A stretch of DNA of 10,974 bases from an uncultured Clostridia bacterium (GCA_934254755.1 CAKQMM010000022.1:1-10974); one strand, 5' to 3'. Positions 1-6,281 are shown, numbered from the stretch's first letter. Numbers and translations: made by a program. The notes: generated by a model not told the origin, from the sequence alone.

Positions 1-244
1 GCAAATTCGTTATATCTTTGCCGTTCAGCAAAATTTCGCCGGTTGTCGGAAGCTCGAACCCCGCAATCATTCTGAGCGTGGTCGTTTTGCCGCAGCCCGA
101 AGGACCTAAAAGGGTGACGAATTCGCCCTTTCTTATATATAAGTCAACGTTATCTACCGCCGCCGTTTCGTCATATTCTTTAGAAACGCCCTTGATTTCA
201 ATAATTTTTTGGTCGGTGTAAATTTTATCGTATTCTATGCCCAT
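1..244 (-). CDS. potA: PotA, spermidine/putrescine ABC transporter ATPase (N-terminal part, runs off the window)
   Basis: This is the ATP-hydrolysing subunit of a polyamine importer, working on the cytoplasmic face with PotB and PotC permeases and the PotD binding protein. Only the first 81 codons are present; the gene continues past base 1. A short N-terminal extension leads into a typical ABC start, and the Walker A motif GPSGCGKTT lies at residues 47-55, followed by TLRMIAGFE and the [10 protein letters not shown] strand, both very typical of PotA and related MalK-type ATPases. The ATG is set by a strong AAAGGAG ribosome binding site seven bases upstream (252-258). It lies 26 bases after the XRE-cupin regulator gene on the same strand, so the two are almost certainly cotranscribed. 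The Q-loop, signature and Walker B motifs lie outside the window. The polyamine assignment rests on the N-terminal sequence plus the regulator neighbour; an ATPase for another small substrate is possible but less likely. Confidence 0.88.
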   Translation of the reverse strand, partial: MGIEYDKIYTDQKIIEIKGVSKEYDETAAVDNVDLYIRKGEFVTLLGPSGCGKTTTLRMIAGFELPTTGEILLNGKDITNL

Positions 245-251
245 AATATCT

Positions 252-258
252 CTCCTTT
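252..258 (-). promoter_or_regulatory. Ribosome binding site of potA
   Basis: AAAGGAG on the minus strand ends seven bases before the potA ATG. It is the strongest Shine-Dalgarno in the window and a useful contrast to the genes here that lack one. Confidence 0.8.
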
Positions 259-270
259 ATCGGTTGATGT

Positions 271-804
271 TTAAAACGTCGGCGGCGACGATATCCATAA
301 AAATTTCGCCGCGGTTTTCGTAACGTTTATTATATAGTGCGCTTTATCGGCGACAAAGTAAAAACTTTCGCCCTTTTTGCACACGTACTTTTTCTTGCCT
401 AAATGTATCCTTATTTCGCCCTCTAAAACGTAGCCGAACTCCTCGCCCTCGTGCGGAACGTCTTCTTCCGTCGCCGTGTTGGGGCTTAACTCTATAAGCA
501 TCGGCTCCATTACGTTTTTTTGCGCGTTCGGAACGAGCCAATCGGTTATAATGCCGTCTTCTTTCTTCTCGAAAAAGTCGTTTTCGCCGAAAACCACTTT
601 CCGCTCTTCTTCTTCCGCAAAAAAGTCTTTAAGCGTGGTGCCGAGAGCCGACAATATGTCGATAAGCGTCGCTATCGACGGGCTTGTCAAATCGTTTTCA
701 AGTTGCGAAATGTAGCCTTTGCTGAGTTCGCACCTTGCGGCAAGCTCTTCCTGCGTTAAGTCGCATTGAAGCCTTAACTCTTTAATTTTATCGCCTATAA
801 CCAT
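271..804 (-). CDS. XRE-family regulator with C-terminal cupin domain, probable polyamine operon regulator
   Basis: This 177-residue protein is a DNA-binding regulator fused to a small-molecule-sensing cupin. Residues 6-62 form an XRE helix-turn-helix (LTQEELAARCELSKGYISQLE, then SPSIATLIDILSALG). After a linker rich in Glu, residues about 100-172 form a single cupin barrel: H118 with E121/E122 in the first motif (HEGEEFGYVLEGE) and H156 in the second (GESFYFVADKAHYI). Two-domain proteins of this size are typically found directly before potABCD in Firmicutes, as here. The family is known to sense diverse ligands; that this one senses a polyamine is inference from context. The ATG at 804 is supported by a GGAAGG site six bases upstream. 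A consensus promoter and repeated TTACTAAAC motifs lie upstream, which suggests autoregulation. The stop is 26 bases before potA. Confidence 0.88.
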   Translation of the reverse strand: MVIGDKIKELRLQCDLTQEELAARCELSKGYISQLENDLTSPSIATLIDILSALGTTLKDFFAEEEERKVVFGENDFFEKKEDGIITDWLVPNAQKNVMEPMLIELSPNTATEEDVPHEGEEFGYVLEGEIRIHLGKKKYVCKKGESFYFVADKAHYIINVTKTAAKFLWISSPPTF

Positions 805-851
805 ATTCTGCCTTCCGCCCTTTATATAAGGACTTTTTTATAAGGGAATTT

Positions 852-871
852 GCCCGCGTTTTTTATCGGGC
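852..871 (-). repeat. Small GC-rich hairpin in the regulator gene leader
   Basis: GCCCG and CGGGC arms enclose a ten-base T-rich loop, inside the predicted leader of the XRE-cupin transcript. The stem is only five pairs and has no U-tract on the minus strand that would make it a terminator. It could be a leader structure or chance. Confidence 0.3.
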
Positions 872-878
872 GATTAGA

Positions 879-941
879 TTTACTAAACTTAAAGTTTAAT
901 GTTAGTAAATGTTGTAAACTTTTTGTTTAGAATTACTAAAC
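879..941. promoter_or_regulatory. Operator-like repeat cluster in the XRE-cupin/potA leader
   Basis: TTACTAAAC occurs twice in the same orientation (880-888 and 933-941, starts 53 bases apart, about five helical turns), and a near copy lies inverted between them (GTTAGTAA, 901-908). The sequence also reads as a ladder of six-base half-sites: CTAAAC 883-888, GTTTAA 894-899, GTAAAC 914-919, GTTTAG 925-930 and CTAAAC 936-941. The last two form a perfect inverted repeat with a five-base spacer. Several starts are 11 bases apart, so the half-sites face the same side of the helix. The cluster begins at the predicted transcription start and runs downstream, the classic position of a repressor operator. 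The binding protein is probably the XRE-cupin product, but this is inferred. Confidence 0.6.
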
Positions 942-948
942 ACGATAA

Positions 949-977
949 ATTATATTCATGCGCCCCCTTTATGTCAA
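949..977 (-). promoter_or_regulatory. Consensus promoter of the XRE-cupin/potA operon
   Basis: On the minus strand TTGACA (972-977) and TATAAT (949-954) are separated by exactly 17 bases, a perfect match to the housekeeping sigma factor consensus. The expected start of transcription is near 942, giving a leader of about 138 bases that contains the repeat cluster. A promoter this strong implies that control is by repression. Confidence 0.85.
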
Positions 978-1061
978 ACGTTTAACGCATATTTTTCGAC
1001 AAAATTTAAAATTTTTTTCGTCGCTTAACGCTCGCCGATTTTGAGTGCATAAACAAGCGTT

Positions 1062-1086
1062 AAAAACGGCGCGAAAAAACGCGCCG
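1062..1086 (-). terminator. Rho-independent terminator of the PH-domain membrane gene
   Basis: Perfect seven-base arms CGGCGCG (1067-1073) and CGCGCCG (1080-1086) surround a six-base loop. On the minus strand the hairpin is followed by five Ts (1062-1066). It lies about 55 bases after the stop of the PH-domain gene and separates it from the polyamine operon promoter. The stretch 805-1140 has no gene: it holds this terminator, the consensus promoter and the operator-like repeats. Confidence 0.8.
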
Positions 1087-1140
1087 CAAAAGACTATGCA
1101 GCGCGTAAAATTTAAGATTTTAAGTCGATTTTTGCTTTGT

Positions 1141-1617
1141 TTAAGCGTTTTTATCTTCACCGCTATTTGAAGACGCTTCTATATAGGGGATTTTCGGGAG
1201 TTTTTCTTTTAACTCGGTAACGAAGTCGTCAAACCACACGTCTTTTATAACGATTGCAAAAAACGTATCGTCTTTAAGCGAAAGTTCAAGGCGTTTTTTA
1301 TCGGGCACGCAGGTTATTTTCAAAATTTCGGAAAACTTTATTTTGTTGGATATAAAGCCCCACCTTAAAATAACGGCGTCGTCCCCCACCCTATAGTAAG
1401 ACGATATGAGCGCGGCTGTTGCAAGCGTTATAAACGCCGCCGCTAAAATGAAAATCATTCCGTAAGCAAAGTATCCGTAAAAAGTTATGGCTATTTCAGA
1501 CTTTAGTTCCCTTACAAGCCTGATAACGTTAAGCGTTGCGGCAAGCACCGATAAACACATGCCCGCAATGAACAATATAATATAAACGGTTGAAAATTTA
1601 AATCTGTACTTTTTCAT
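1141..1617 (-). CDS. Two-helix membrane protein with YyaB-like PH domain
   Basis: This 158-residue protein has two hydrophobic helices near the N-terminus (about residues 11-35 and 46-72) and then a soluble domain of about 75 residues. That domain has the pattern of bacterial PH folds of the YyaB-like type: a VILRWGFISNKIKFSEILKI segment at 82-101, a SLKDD turn, and a C-terminal amphipathic helix DDFVTELKEKL at 130-140. The short tail is polar. Function is unknown; such proteins are small inner-membrane components without known catalytic activity. The ATG at 1617 has no Shine-Dalgarno. A promoter ends six bases before it, so the transcript may begin at the ATG. It is a single-gene unit with its own terminator, divergent from the ABC-F gene. 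Membrane topology is confident, the PH assignment moderate. Confidence 0.72.
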   Translation of the reverse strand: MKKYRFKFSTVYIILFIAGMCLSVLAATLNVIRLVRELKSEIAITFYGYFAYGMIFILAAAFITLATAALISSYYRVGDDAVILRWGFISNKIKFSEILKITCVPDKKRLELSLKDDTFFAIVIKDVWFDDFVTELKEKLPKIPYIEASSNSGEDKNA

Positions 1618-1623
1618 ATTTAA

Positions 1624-1652
1624 ATTGTACCATATCCCGCCGTTTTTTACAA
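1624..1652 (-). promoter_or_regulatory. Promoter of the PH-domain gene, abutting the start codon
   Basis: TTGTAA (1647-1652), 17 bases, then TACAAT (1624-1629), with a TGG just before the -10 that fits an extended -10 element. Only six bases separate the -10 from the ATG, so transcription should start at or beside the A of the start codon. Confidence 0.62.
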
Positions 1653-1674
1653 CAATATCTCGTTATTTTTATTC

Positions 1675-1686
1675 GCGGCGCGCCGC
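1675..1686. repeat. Perfect 12-base GC palindrome upstream of the ABC-F promoter
   Basis: GCGGCGCGCCGC is a perfect palindrome lying four bases before the -35 box of the ABC-F promoter, in otherwise AT-rich sequence between two divergent promoters. It may be an operator for either gene. No second copy is seen in the window. Confidence 0.4.
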
Positions 1687-1689
1687 AAC

Positions 1690-1718
1690 TTGACTAAATT
1701 TCGATAATTATTTAAAAT
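1690..1718 (+). promoter_or_regulatory. Promoter of the ABC-F gene, ending eight bases before the ATG
   Basis: TTGACT (1690-1695), a 17-base spacer, then TAAAAT (1713-1718), each matching five of six consensus bases. The expected start of transcription is about 1725, two bases before the ATG. There is no ribosome binding site in between. Confidence 0.65.
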
Positions 1719-1726
1719 AAATACAT

Positions 1727-3277
1727 ATGAGCATATTAGAAATTAAAAACTTAACCCACCGCTATGACGACAGGAATTTGTTCGAGCACGCGAATTTAAC
1801 CGTTTCCGCGGGGGAACATATAGGCGTCGTCGGCTTAAACGGCGCGGGCAAAACGACCTTCGTAAACATAATCGCGGGGAAGCTCGTTCAGGACGACGGG
1901 CTTATTTTGCGCCAAAAAAATTTGCGCTTCGGGTATCTTGACCAGCACGCCGATATCGATAGAAGCGAAACGGTTATGGAATATCTTCGCCACGCTTTCG
2001 ACTATTTATACGAAGTGAACGAAAAACTCGAACAAATTTACGCCGATATGGCGTCTTGCGCAAGCGACGACGAAATGATGAAGCTTATCGAAAAGTCGTC
2101 TAAGTATCAGGATATGCTTAACGATTCGGGCTTTTACGATATAGACAGCACCGTTAAGCGCGTTGCGGGCGGCTTAGGCGTAAACAACTTCGGTTACGAC
2201 TCGCTCATTAAAAACCTTTCGGGCGGCGAGCGCGCTAAGATAATGCTCTCTAAACTTTTGCTCGAAGAGCCCGACGTTATGCTCCTTGACGAACCTACCA
2301 ACTTTTTGGATATAGAACATATAGATTGGCTTAAAAAGTACCTTAACGGTTACAAAAAAACCTTCCTCGTCATATCGCACGACACAGCTTTTTTAGACTC
2401 CGTTTGCAAGTTTATTATAAACATCGAGAACGGACAAATCAAAAAGTACAGCGGCAACTACACCGAATTTTACGCCCAGCGCGAAATGAACGCCAAGCAG
2501 TATGAAGACGATTATAACCGCCAGCAAGCCGAAATTAAAAAAATGAAGGAATATATCGAAAAAAACAAGGCGCGCGCGGCGACGGCGGGCATGGCTAACT
2601 CGCGCAAAAAAATGCTTGACCGCATCGAGGTTATGCAAAAACCCGTAACTTTTTACGAGGCGACTTTTTCCTTCCCATACACCCCCGTCAACAGTAAAGA
2701 CTTTCTGATCGTCGAAAATTTGGAAGTAGGCTACACCAAAACCCTTATCCCGCCCATATCGTTCCACCTGACAAGCACCGACAAGCTTTGGGTGCGCGGC
2801 ACGAACGGCGTCGGCAAAACGACCCTAATTAAAACCCTTTTAAGGAAAATACCCGCGCTTAAAGGAACTTTCCGCTTCCATATAGCAACAAAAATATCAT
2901 ACCTTCAGCAAGAACTCGAATTCGATAACCCGAACATGAACGCAATGCAGTATTATAACGAAAACTTCCCTAAAGAGGGCGTTAAAGAACAGCGTTCGCG
3001 TTTAGCGCGCGTGGGGCTTATAGGAGACCTTGCCACTAAGCCCTTAAACACCATGAGCGGCGGCGAGCAGGTCCGCGCAAAACTTGCGGTTTTATCCAAC
3101 ATAAGTTCCAACATTTTAATTCTGGACGAACCGACGAACCACCTTGACGTCCGCGCGAAAGAAGCCTTGAAAAAGGCGCTTATCGAGTACGAGGGCGCGA
3201 TTATTTTAGTCAGCCACGAACAAGATTTCGCATCCGCAATATGCAACAAAATTTTCGACGCGAAAACTTCGTTTTAG
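1727..3277 (+). CDS. ABC-F family ATPase, YfmM-like ribosome-associated factor
   Basis: This 516-residue protein has two ABC ATPase domains in one chain and no membrane segment, the hallmark of ABC-F proteins, which bind the ribosomal E site and influence translation. Domain 1 has Walker A GLNGAGKTT (36-44), signature LSGGE (164-168) and LLDEPTNFLD (186-195). Domain 2 has Walker A GTNGVGKTT (358-366), signature MSGGE (443-447), LDEPTNHLD (466-474) and a SHE switch with H497. A charged helical linker (about 245-305, ending KARAATAGMANSRKKMLDR) joins them. Length, start and overall pattern most resemble Bacillus subtilis YfmM (about 518 residues), from memory. The short linker and lack of an uptake-type leader argue against a drug-resistance type, though that cannot be excluded. 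An in-frame TAA nine bases upstream makes this ATG the first possible start; it has no Shine-Dalgarno. A strong terminator follows. Confidence 0.93.
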   Translation: MSILEIKNLTHRYDDRNLFEHANLTVSAGEHIGVVGLNGAGKTTFVNIIAGKLVQDDGLILRQKNLRFGYLDQHADIDRSETVMEYLRHAFDYLYEVNEKLEQIYADMASCASDDEMMKLIEKSSKYQDMLNDSGFYDIDSTVKRVAGGLGVNNFGYDSLIKNLSGGERAKIMLSKLLLEEPDVMLLDEPTNFLDIEHIDWLKKYLNGYKKTFLVISHDTAFLDSVCKFIINIENGQIKKYSGNYTEFYAQREMNAKQYEDDYNRQQAEIKKMKEYIEKNKARAATAGMANSRKKMLDRIEVMQKPVTFYEATFSFPYTPVNSKDFLIVENLEVGYTKTLIPPISFHLTSTDKLWVRGTNGVGKTTLIKTLLRKIPALKGTFRFHIATKISYLQQELEFDNPNMNAMQYYNENFPKEGVKEQRSRLARVGLIGDLATKPLNTMSGGEQVRAKLAVLSNISSNILILDEPTNHLDVRAKEALKKALIEYEGAIILVSHEQDFASAICNKIFDAKTSF

Positions 3278-3320
3278 TTTTTGCGTTGAATAGTTTCAAC
3301 GACTTAGAAAGCGCAAAAAC
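3277..3320 (+). repeat. Two-tier hairpin directly after the ABC-F stop codon
   Basis: An outer pair of nine-base arms, GTTTTTGCG (3277-3285) and CGCAAAAAC (3312-3320), encloses an inner hairpin GTTGAA/TTCAAC (3285-3290, 3295-3300). The outer arm starts on the last base of the stop codon. The structure precedes the main terminator and may protect the 3' end or be a remnant terminator. Confidence 0.4.
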
Positions 3321-3349
3321 CGCCGTATAGTTTGATAACATTAAAAATC

Positions 3350-3386
3350 GCCCTTGCCGAACGCCTTCGGCAAGGGCTTAATTTTT
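3350..3386. terminator. Bidirectional terminator between convergent ABC-F and YkvI-like genes
   Basis: Perfect twelve-base arms, GCCCTTGCCGAA (3350-3361) and TTCGGCAAGGGC (3366-3377), with a four-base loop. On the plus strand TTAATTTTTG follows. On the minus strand the hairpin is followed by GATTTTTAA. It can therefore end the ABC-F transcript (stop 3277) and the transporter transcript (stop 3419). Confidence 0.9.
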
Positions 3387-3418
3387 GTTTTTGCGTTATG
3401 TCTTATTTTGTAAAGTCG

Positions 3419-4513
3419 TTATTTTGCTCCTCCCGCTTTTTTGCGGCGGACTTCGATAATCAAATTGACGACTATAAGTATTTCCGCCGTCATTCCGACA
3501 TATCCGCAAACAGGATATCCGACGGCTATAAGGTCGTTTATCCCGACCAGACTCAACGCGTAAGCTAAACCTGCAACGGGCAGATAAAAGAACTTTTTCT
3601 TACTTTCAACAAAAGCTATTTTTTTGCCGCAAAAATCAATTAAAGACGCGAGCGACGAAACGGACGTGCCGAATATCCCCACGATTAGTAGCGCGGCGTA
3701 AAAATAATATATGGGCAGCCCTATCGTTTTAGATAAGTCTAAAAGGGGCAAATCATACGCGGCAAAGCCGCTGTTTGCGTACAAAGGCATAAGCACGGCA
3801 AAAGCGATTACTATAAGCGCGACGCTTCCGAGCAAAACCCCGCCGAGCGCAACGTTTTTATCTTCCACCCTGCCCCCTATCGGGGTGATAACGGGCAGCG
3901 CGCAAAAAACGTTATAAGACGAAAACAGAAGCGCGCTTACAAAAAAGTTCGGCAAAACCGCCGTTTTGCCCGTGACCGCCGCCCCGCTTATTTCGGGGTA
4001 CCCGTATTTTTTAAGCGCAAGCACGCAAATAAGCATTGCAGTGACAACGAGCATCGGCACGCTCACCGAAAAGAATTTAACCACACCTTTAAGCCCCGAA
4101 AGAGAAAACGCCGCGACCACGGCGGCAAAAATCGCCCCGCCTATCGCTTTATTAAGCCCGAACGCGCTTTTTAAAAGCGAAGCCGCCCCCGCAAACATAA
4201 CCGTTACTATCAAAAACACGAACGCGGACAAAAACACGGAATAAATATTTGCAATAACCTTATTGTCGTTAGGGCTTATAAGCGCGTCGAACCTGTCGGT
4301 TTTTTTAACCGCCGCGCACTTTACCACCGCGTAACCTATCCCCGCCTGAAAAACTATCGCTAAGACGAGCCCCAAAAGCCCGAGCCTTCCGAAACTCCCG
4401 AAAAACTGCCAAAGTTCGTTGCCCGATAAAAACCCCGCGCCTATAAAACAGCCCGCATACGCCGCCGCAAGCGAAAAAATATTTATTTTTTTTATCCCGT
4501 CGATTAATTCCAT
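3419..4513 (-). CDS. YkvI-like integral membrane transporter
   Basis: This 364-residue protein is almost entirely hydrophobic, with about ten membrane helices. It opens with a helix containing GCFIGAGFLSGNELWQFF (residues 21-38), the hallmark of the YkvI family, which is distantly related to LeuT-fold amino-acid and sodium symporters. Later segments include SALLFSSYNVFCALPVITP (193-211) after a polar loop and a basic C-terminus. The substrate is unknown for the family. The ATG at 4513 is the only sensible start, because an in-frame TAA lies 15 bases upstream, and the first helix begins about residue 11. No Shine-Dalgarno stands before it; an AAGGTG is about 30 bases away. A promoter-like pair ends six bases before the ATG. 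It stands alone between two terminators, so the neighbours say little about its role. Confidence 0.85.
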   Translation of the reverse strand: MELIDGIKKINIFSLAAAYAGCFIGAGFLSGNELWQFFGSFGRLGLLGLVLAIVFQAGIGYAVVKCAAVKKTDRFDALISPNDNKVIANIYSVFLSAFVFLIVTVMFAGAASLLKSAFGLNKAIGGAIFAAVVAAFSLSGLKGVVKFFSVSVPMLVVTAMLICVLALKKYGYPEISGAAVTGKTAVLPNFFVSALLFSSYNVFCALPVITPIGGRVEDKNVALGGVLLGSVALIVIAFAVLMPLYANSGFAAYDLPLLDLSKTIGLPIYYFYAALLIVGIFGTSVSSLASLIDFCGKKIAFVESKKKFFYLPVAGLAYALSLVGINDLIAVGYPVCGYVGMTAEILIVVNLIIEVRRKKAGGAK

Positions 4514-4519
4514 ACTAAA

Positions 4520-4548
4520 AATATATTAACCGCTTGCCCGTTTATCAC
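4520..4548 (-). promoter_or_regulatory. Possible promoter of the YkvI-like gene, abutting the start codon
   Basis: GTGATA (4543-4548, four of six matches), 17 bases, then TATATT (4520-4525, five of six). Six bases separate the -10 from the ATG. The -35 is weak, so this is less certain than the other promoters. Confidence 0.45.
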
Positions 4549-4576
4549 CTTTTTATAGGCAACTAATAAAAAGCAA

Positions 4577-4603
4577 ACAAAAAAGCGTTTTAAAAAACGC
4601 TTT
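4577..4603 (-). terminator. Terminator downstream of ppx and the adjacent structured element
   Basis: Arms AAAGCGTTT (4582-4590) and AAACGCTTT (4595-4603) form a nine-pair stem. On the minus strand the stem runs into a tract of Ts. On the plus strand CGTTTTTAGG follows, so some bidirectional activity is possible. It lies about 95 bases after the ppx stop and insulates the YkvI-like gene. Confidence 0.72.
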
Positions 4604-4610
4604 CGTTTTT

Positions 4611-4690
4611 AGGTGCTTGCGCCCTTACTGCCACCGAAATCTGCCTGAAATCCGCCTTTACGGTAAGTAGTTACAAAGAGCGCAACGCCC
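4611..4690 (-). ncRNA. Candidate structured RNA element between ppx and its terminator
   Basis: On the minus strand TTGCGCTCTT (4676-4685) can pair with AAGGGCGCAA (4617-4626) in a ten-pair stem containing one G-U pair. The same arms read on the plus strand give a C-A mismatch, so the minus strand is favoured. Inside are a tandem near-repeat, GGCGGATTTC (4647-4656) and GGCAGATTTC (4636-4645), and weaker pairing of TTACC with GGTGG. A terminator follows directly. It could be a 3' UTR element, a small RNA processed from the ppx transcript, or one copy of a dispersed repeat. I do not recognise the class; comparison by eye with SRP RNA and common riboswitches gave no convincing match. Confidence 0.4.
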
Positions 4691-4695
4691 TATTA

Positions 4696-6210
4696 TTACA
4701 AAATTTCAAGGTTCTTTTTAAAGATGCGCTTAAAGTCGTTCTGCGCGGTAAGCGCGTTCTTGATTTCCAAGGTCGCGTCGTTATAAACTTCCGTCTTCAT
4801 AATAACGCTGTCACCCAAAACGTCGCAATTTATAGAAGTGACGGTGTTCGCCATGCTCCTGTCCAAACTTTCCGCTATGCGTAGCATTATGCCGAGCTTT
4901 CTTATAACGTCAACATCCTCTTCGGTGATGAATTCTTTATACTTGATAAGGTCGCTGAGCGCAAAATCGTCGTTTTTATAATTCGCTACCACGAGCGCGG
5001 CAAGCACTATTTCGCGCTGGGTAATGCCGTACAAGCTCGAATTCAAAAGAATGTAGCCGCTGTGTTTCTGATAATCGTAATATTTAATGCGGGTGCCTGC
5101 GTCGTGAAGATACGCCGCCACTTTTAATACTTTAAGGCTCTGACGGGGGAACTTATGAAGCACCCTTAACTGCTTAAAGAGTTGAACGGACAAGCTTACG
5201 ACCTGTTCGCTGTGGCGTTCGTTGCAACCGTAGTATCTGCCGAGCGTTTGCAAACTGTACGTCAAAACGTCGACGATAGGCTTTTCGATCGTGAGGGGTA
5301 CGGCGTAGTTGAACATTATGCCTTCCCTTAACCCGCATGAGGATATAAGCACGTCTTCGAAGTTAAGCGACTTCATAAAAGCGTGCATAACGGCAAACGC
5401 CGACGGCAAAAGGTCCGCGCGTTCGCTCGAAACGCCCTTGATTCTCTTCTTTTTGTCGAGGGCTACCGTCTTTAACATTTCGTAAACTTCCTCGAACTCG
5501 CCCACCTTAACGTCGTAATTATGGATAAGCGGAAGGGGGCATTTCTTCTTCATCTTCACTATTTTGCAAAGATTTCTGAAAGACCCGCCGCAGCCTATCA
5601 TCTGCGTTTCGGGATCGATTTGTTTAAGCCATTCGATATGCGAAAGCTGCTCGGTTATAAATTCTTCGATTTTCCGGGCCTGCTCTTCCTGCGAAACGTC
5701 TTCCCCGCCGAAAAGGTCGGTAAGGGTGACCGCGCCGAAAGGAAGGGTTTCAAAATTCAATAAATTCCTTCTGTTATAATATATGATTTTAGAGCTGCCG
5801 CCGCCGATTTCGAGAATAAGCCCTTTCGGAACGTCCATCGTGTTGATAACGCCGCGATAAACGTAAGTAGCTTCTTCTTCGGCGGAAAGAACTTTAAGTT
5901 TTATGCCGGTATTCGCGACCACTTCGTCAAGAAAAGACCTCTGGTTTTTGGCACGACGAACCGCCGCCGTAGCGACGGCGATAATGCGCTCGACTTCGTA
6001 AGCGTCGCAAAGTTTGCGAAACATTTTAAGGGTTTTAATCGTTTCGGCAATGCGCTGAGATTTTAAAAACCCGTCGCGCTCCATATCTTTGCCGAGCCTT
6101 ACGCCTTCTTTCAGCTGGTCAACGACGACGAAATGCCCCTCTCCGAGCATCTGTACGATAACGAGCCTTGCAGTATTCGAGCCTAAATCAATAATACCTA
6201 TCTTTTCCAA
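4696..6210 (-). CDS. ppx: Ppx/GppA-family exopolyphosphatase or pppGpp phosphatase
   Basis: The product (504 residues from the chosen start) hydrolyses polyphosphate and/or converts pppGpp to ppGpp in the cytoplasm. The N-terminal actin-like ATPase fold shows DLGSNTARL (8-16), a catalytic-region SAEEEA (110-115), the phosphate-binding EIGGGS (134-139), GCGGS (206-210), ERADLLPSA (263-271) and LREG (294-297). The C-terminal third is an HD-like helical domain with LHDAG (H369, D370) and a following HSGY, as in full-length Ppx and GppA rather than short actin-only forms. I chose the TTG at 6210 because TTAGGAG lies eight bases before it and translation then begins EKIGIIDLGSNT, the usual family start. 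A longer reading from TTG at 6237 adds nine residues without a good binding site. It has its own promoter. Ppx versus GppA cannot be told from sequence alone. Confidence 0.9.
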   Translation of the reverse strand: MEKIGIIDLGSNTARLVIVQMLGEGHFVVVDQLKEGVRLGKDMERDGFLKSQRIAETIKTLKMFRKLCDAYEVERIIAVATAAVRRAKNQRSFLDEVVANTGIKLKVLSAEEEATYVYRGVINTMDVPKGLILEIGGGSSKIIYYNRRNLLNFETLPFGAVTLTDLFGGEDVSQEEQARKIEEFITEQLSHIEWLKQIDPETQMIGCGGSFRNLCKIVKMKKKCPLPLIHNYDVKVGEFEEVYEMLKTVALDKKKRIKGVSSERADLLPSAFAVMHAFMKSLNFEDVLISSCGLREGIMFNYAVPLTIEKPIVDVLTYSLQTLGRYYGCNERHSEQVVSLSVQLFKQLRVLHKFPRQSLKVLKVAAYLHDAGTRIKYYDYQKHSGYILLNSSLYGITQREIVLAALVVANYKNDDFALSDLIKYKEFITEEDVDVIRKLGIMLRIAESLDRSMANTVTSINCDVLGDSVIMKTEVYNDATLEIKNALTAQNDFKRIFKKNLEIL

Positions 6211-6218
6211 AGTAACAA

Positions 6219-6223
6219 CTCCT
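6219..6223 (-). promoter_or_regulatory. Ribosome binding site that decides the ppx TTG start
   Basis: AGGAG on the minus strand, eight bases before TTG at 6210. It sits inside the alternative nine-residue extension, which argues that the extension is untranslated. Confidence 0.7.
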
Positions 6224-6281
6224 AATTCATCCGCCAAAACCTAAAAATATGCGGAATTACTCAATTATAAAACTTAGTGAT

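Noticed and set aside
969..1160. Minus-strand open frame of 63 codons after the PH-domain gene
   Set aside because: It overlaps the end of the PH-domain gene, runs through its terminator and the next promoter, has no ribosome binding site, and its protein resembles no family.
2393..2767. Minus-strand 124-codon frame inside the ABC-F gene
   Set aside because: It lies wholly inside a well-supported gene whose motifs are intact, so it is an antisense shadow of its codon bias.
1727..3277. ABC-F gene as an antibiotic-resistance determinant
   Set aside because: No long interdomain extension and no attenuator-type leader (there is hardly any leader). The pattern fits the housekeeping YfmM-like type better, although a resistance role is not excluded.
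4611..4690. SRP RNA or a known riboswitch at the ppx 3' side
   Set aside because: A CAGGC-like segment recalled the SRP RNA hairpin, but the GGAA loop and the following conserved GGAAGCAG-type sequence are missing. Glycine, ZTP and cyclic-di-GMP riboswitch cores were also not found.
6211..6237. Nine-residue N-terminal extension of the Ppx protein from TTG at 6237
   Set aside because: The family normally begins at EKIGIIDLGSN, and an AGGAG ribosome binding site stands at the right distance from TTG 6210, inside the proposed extension.
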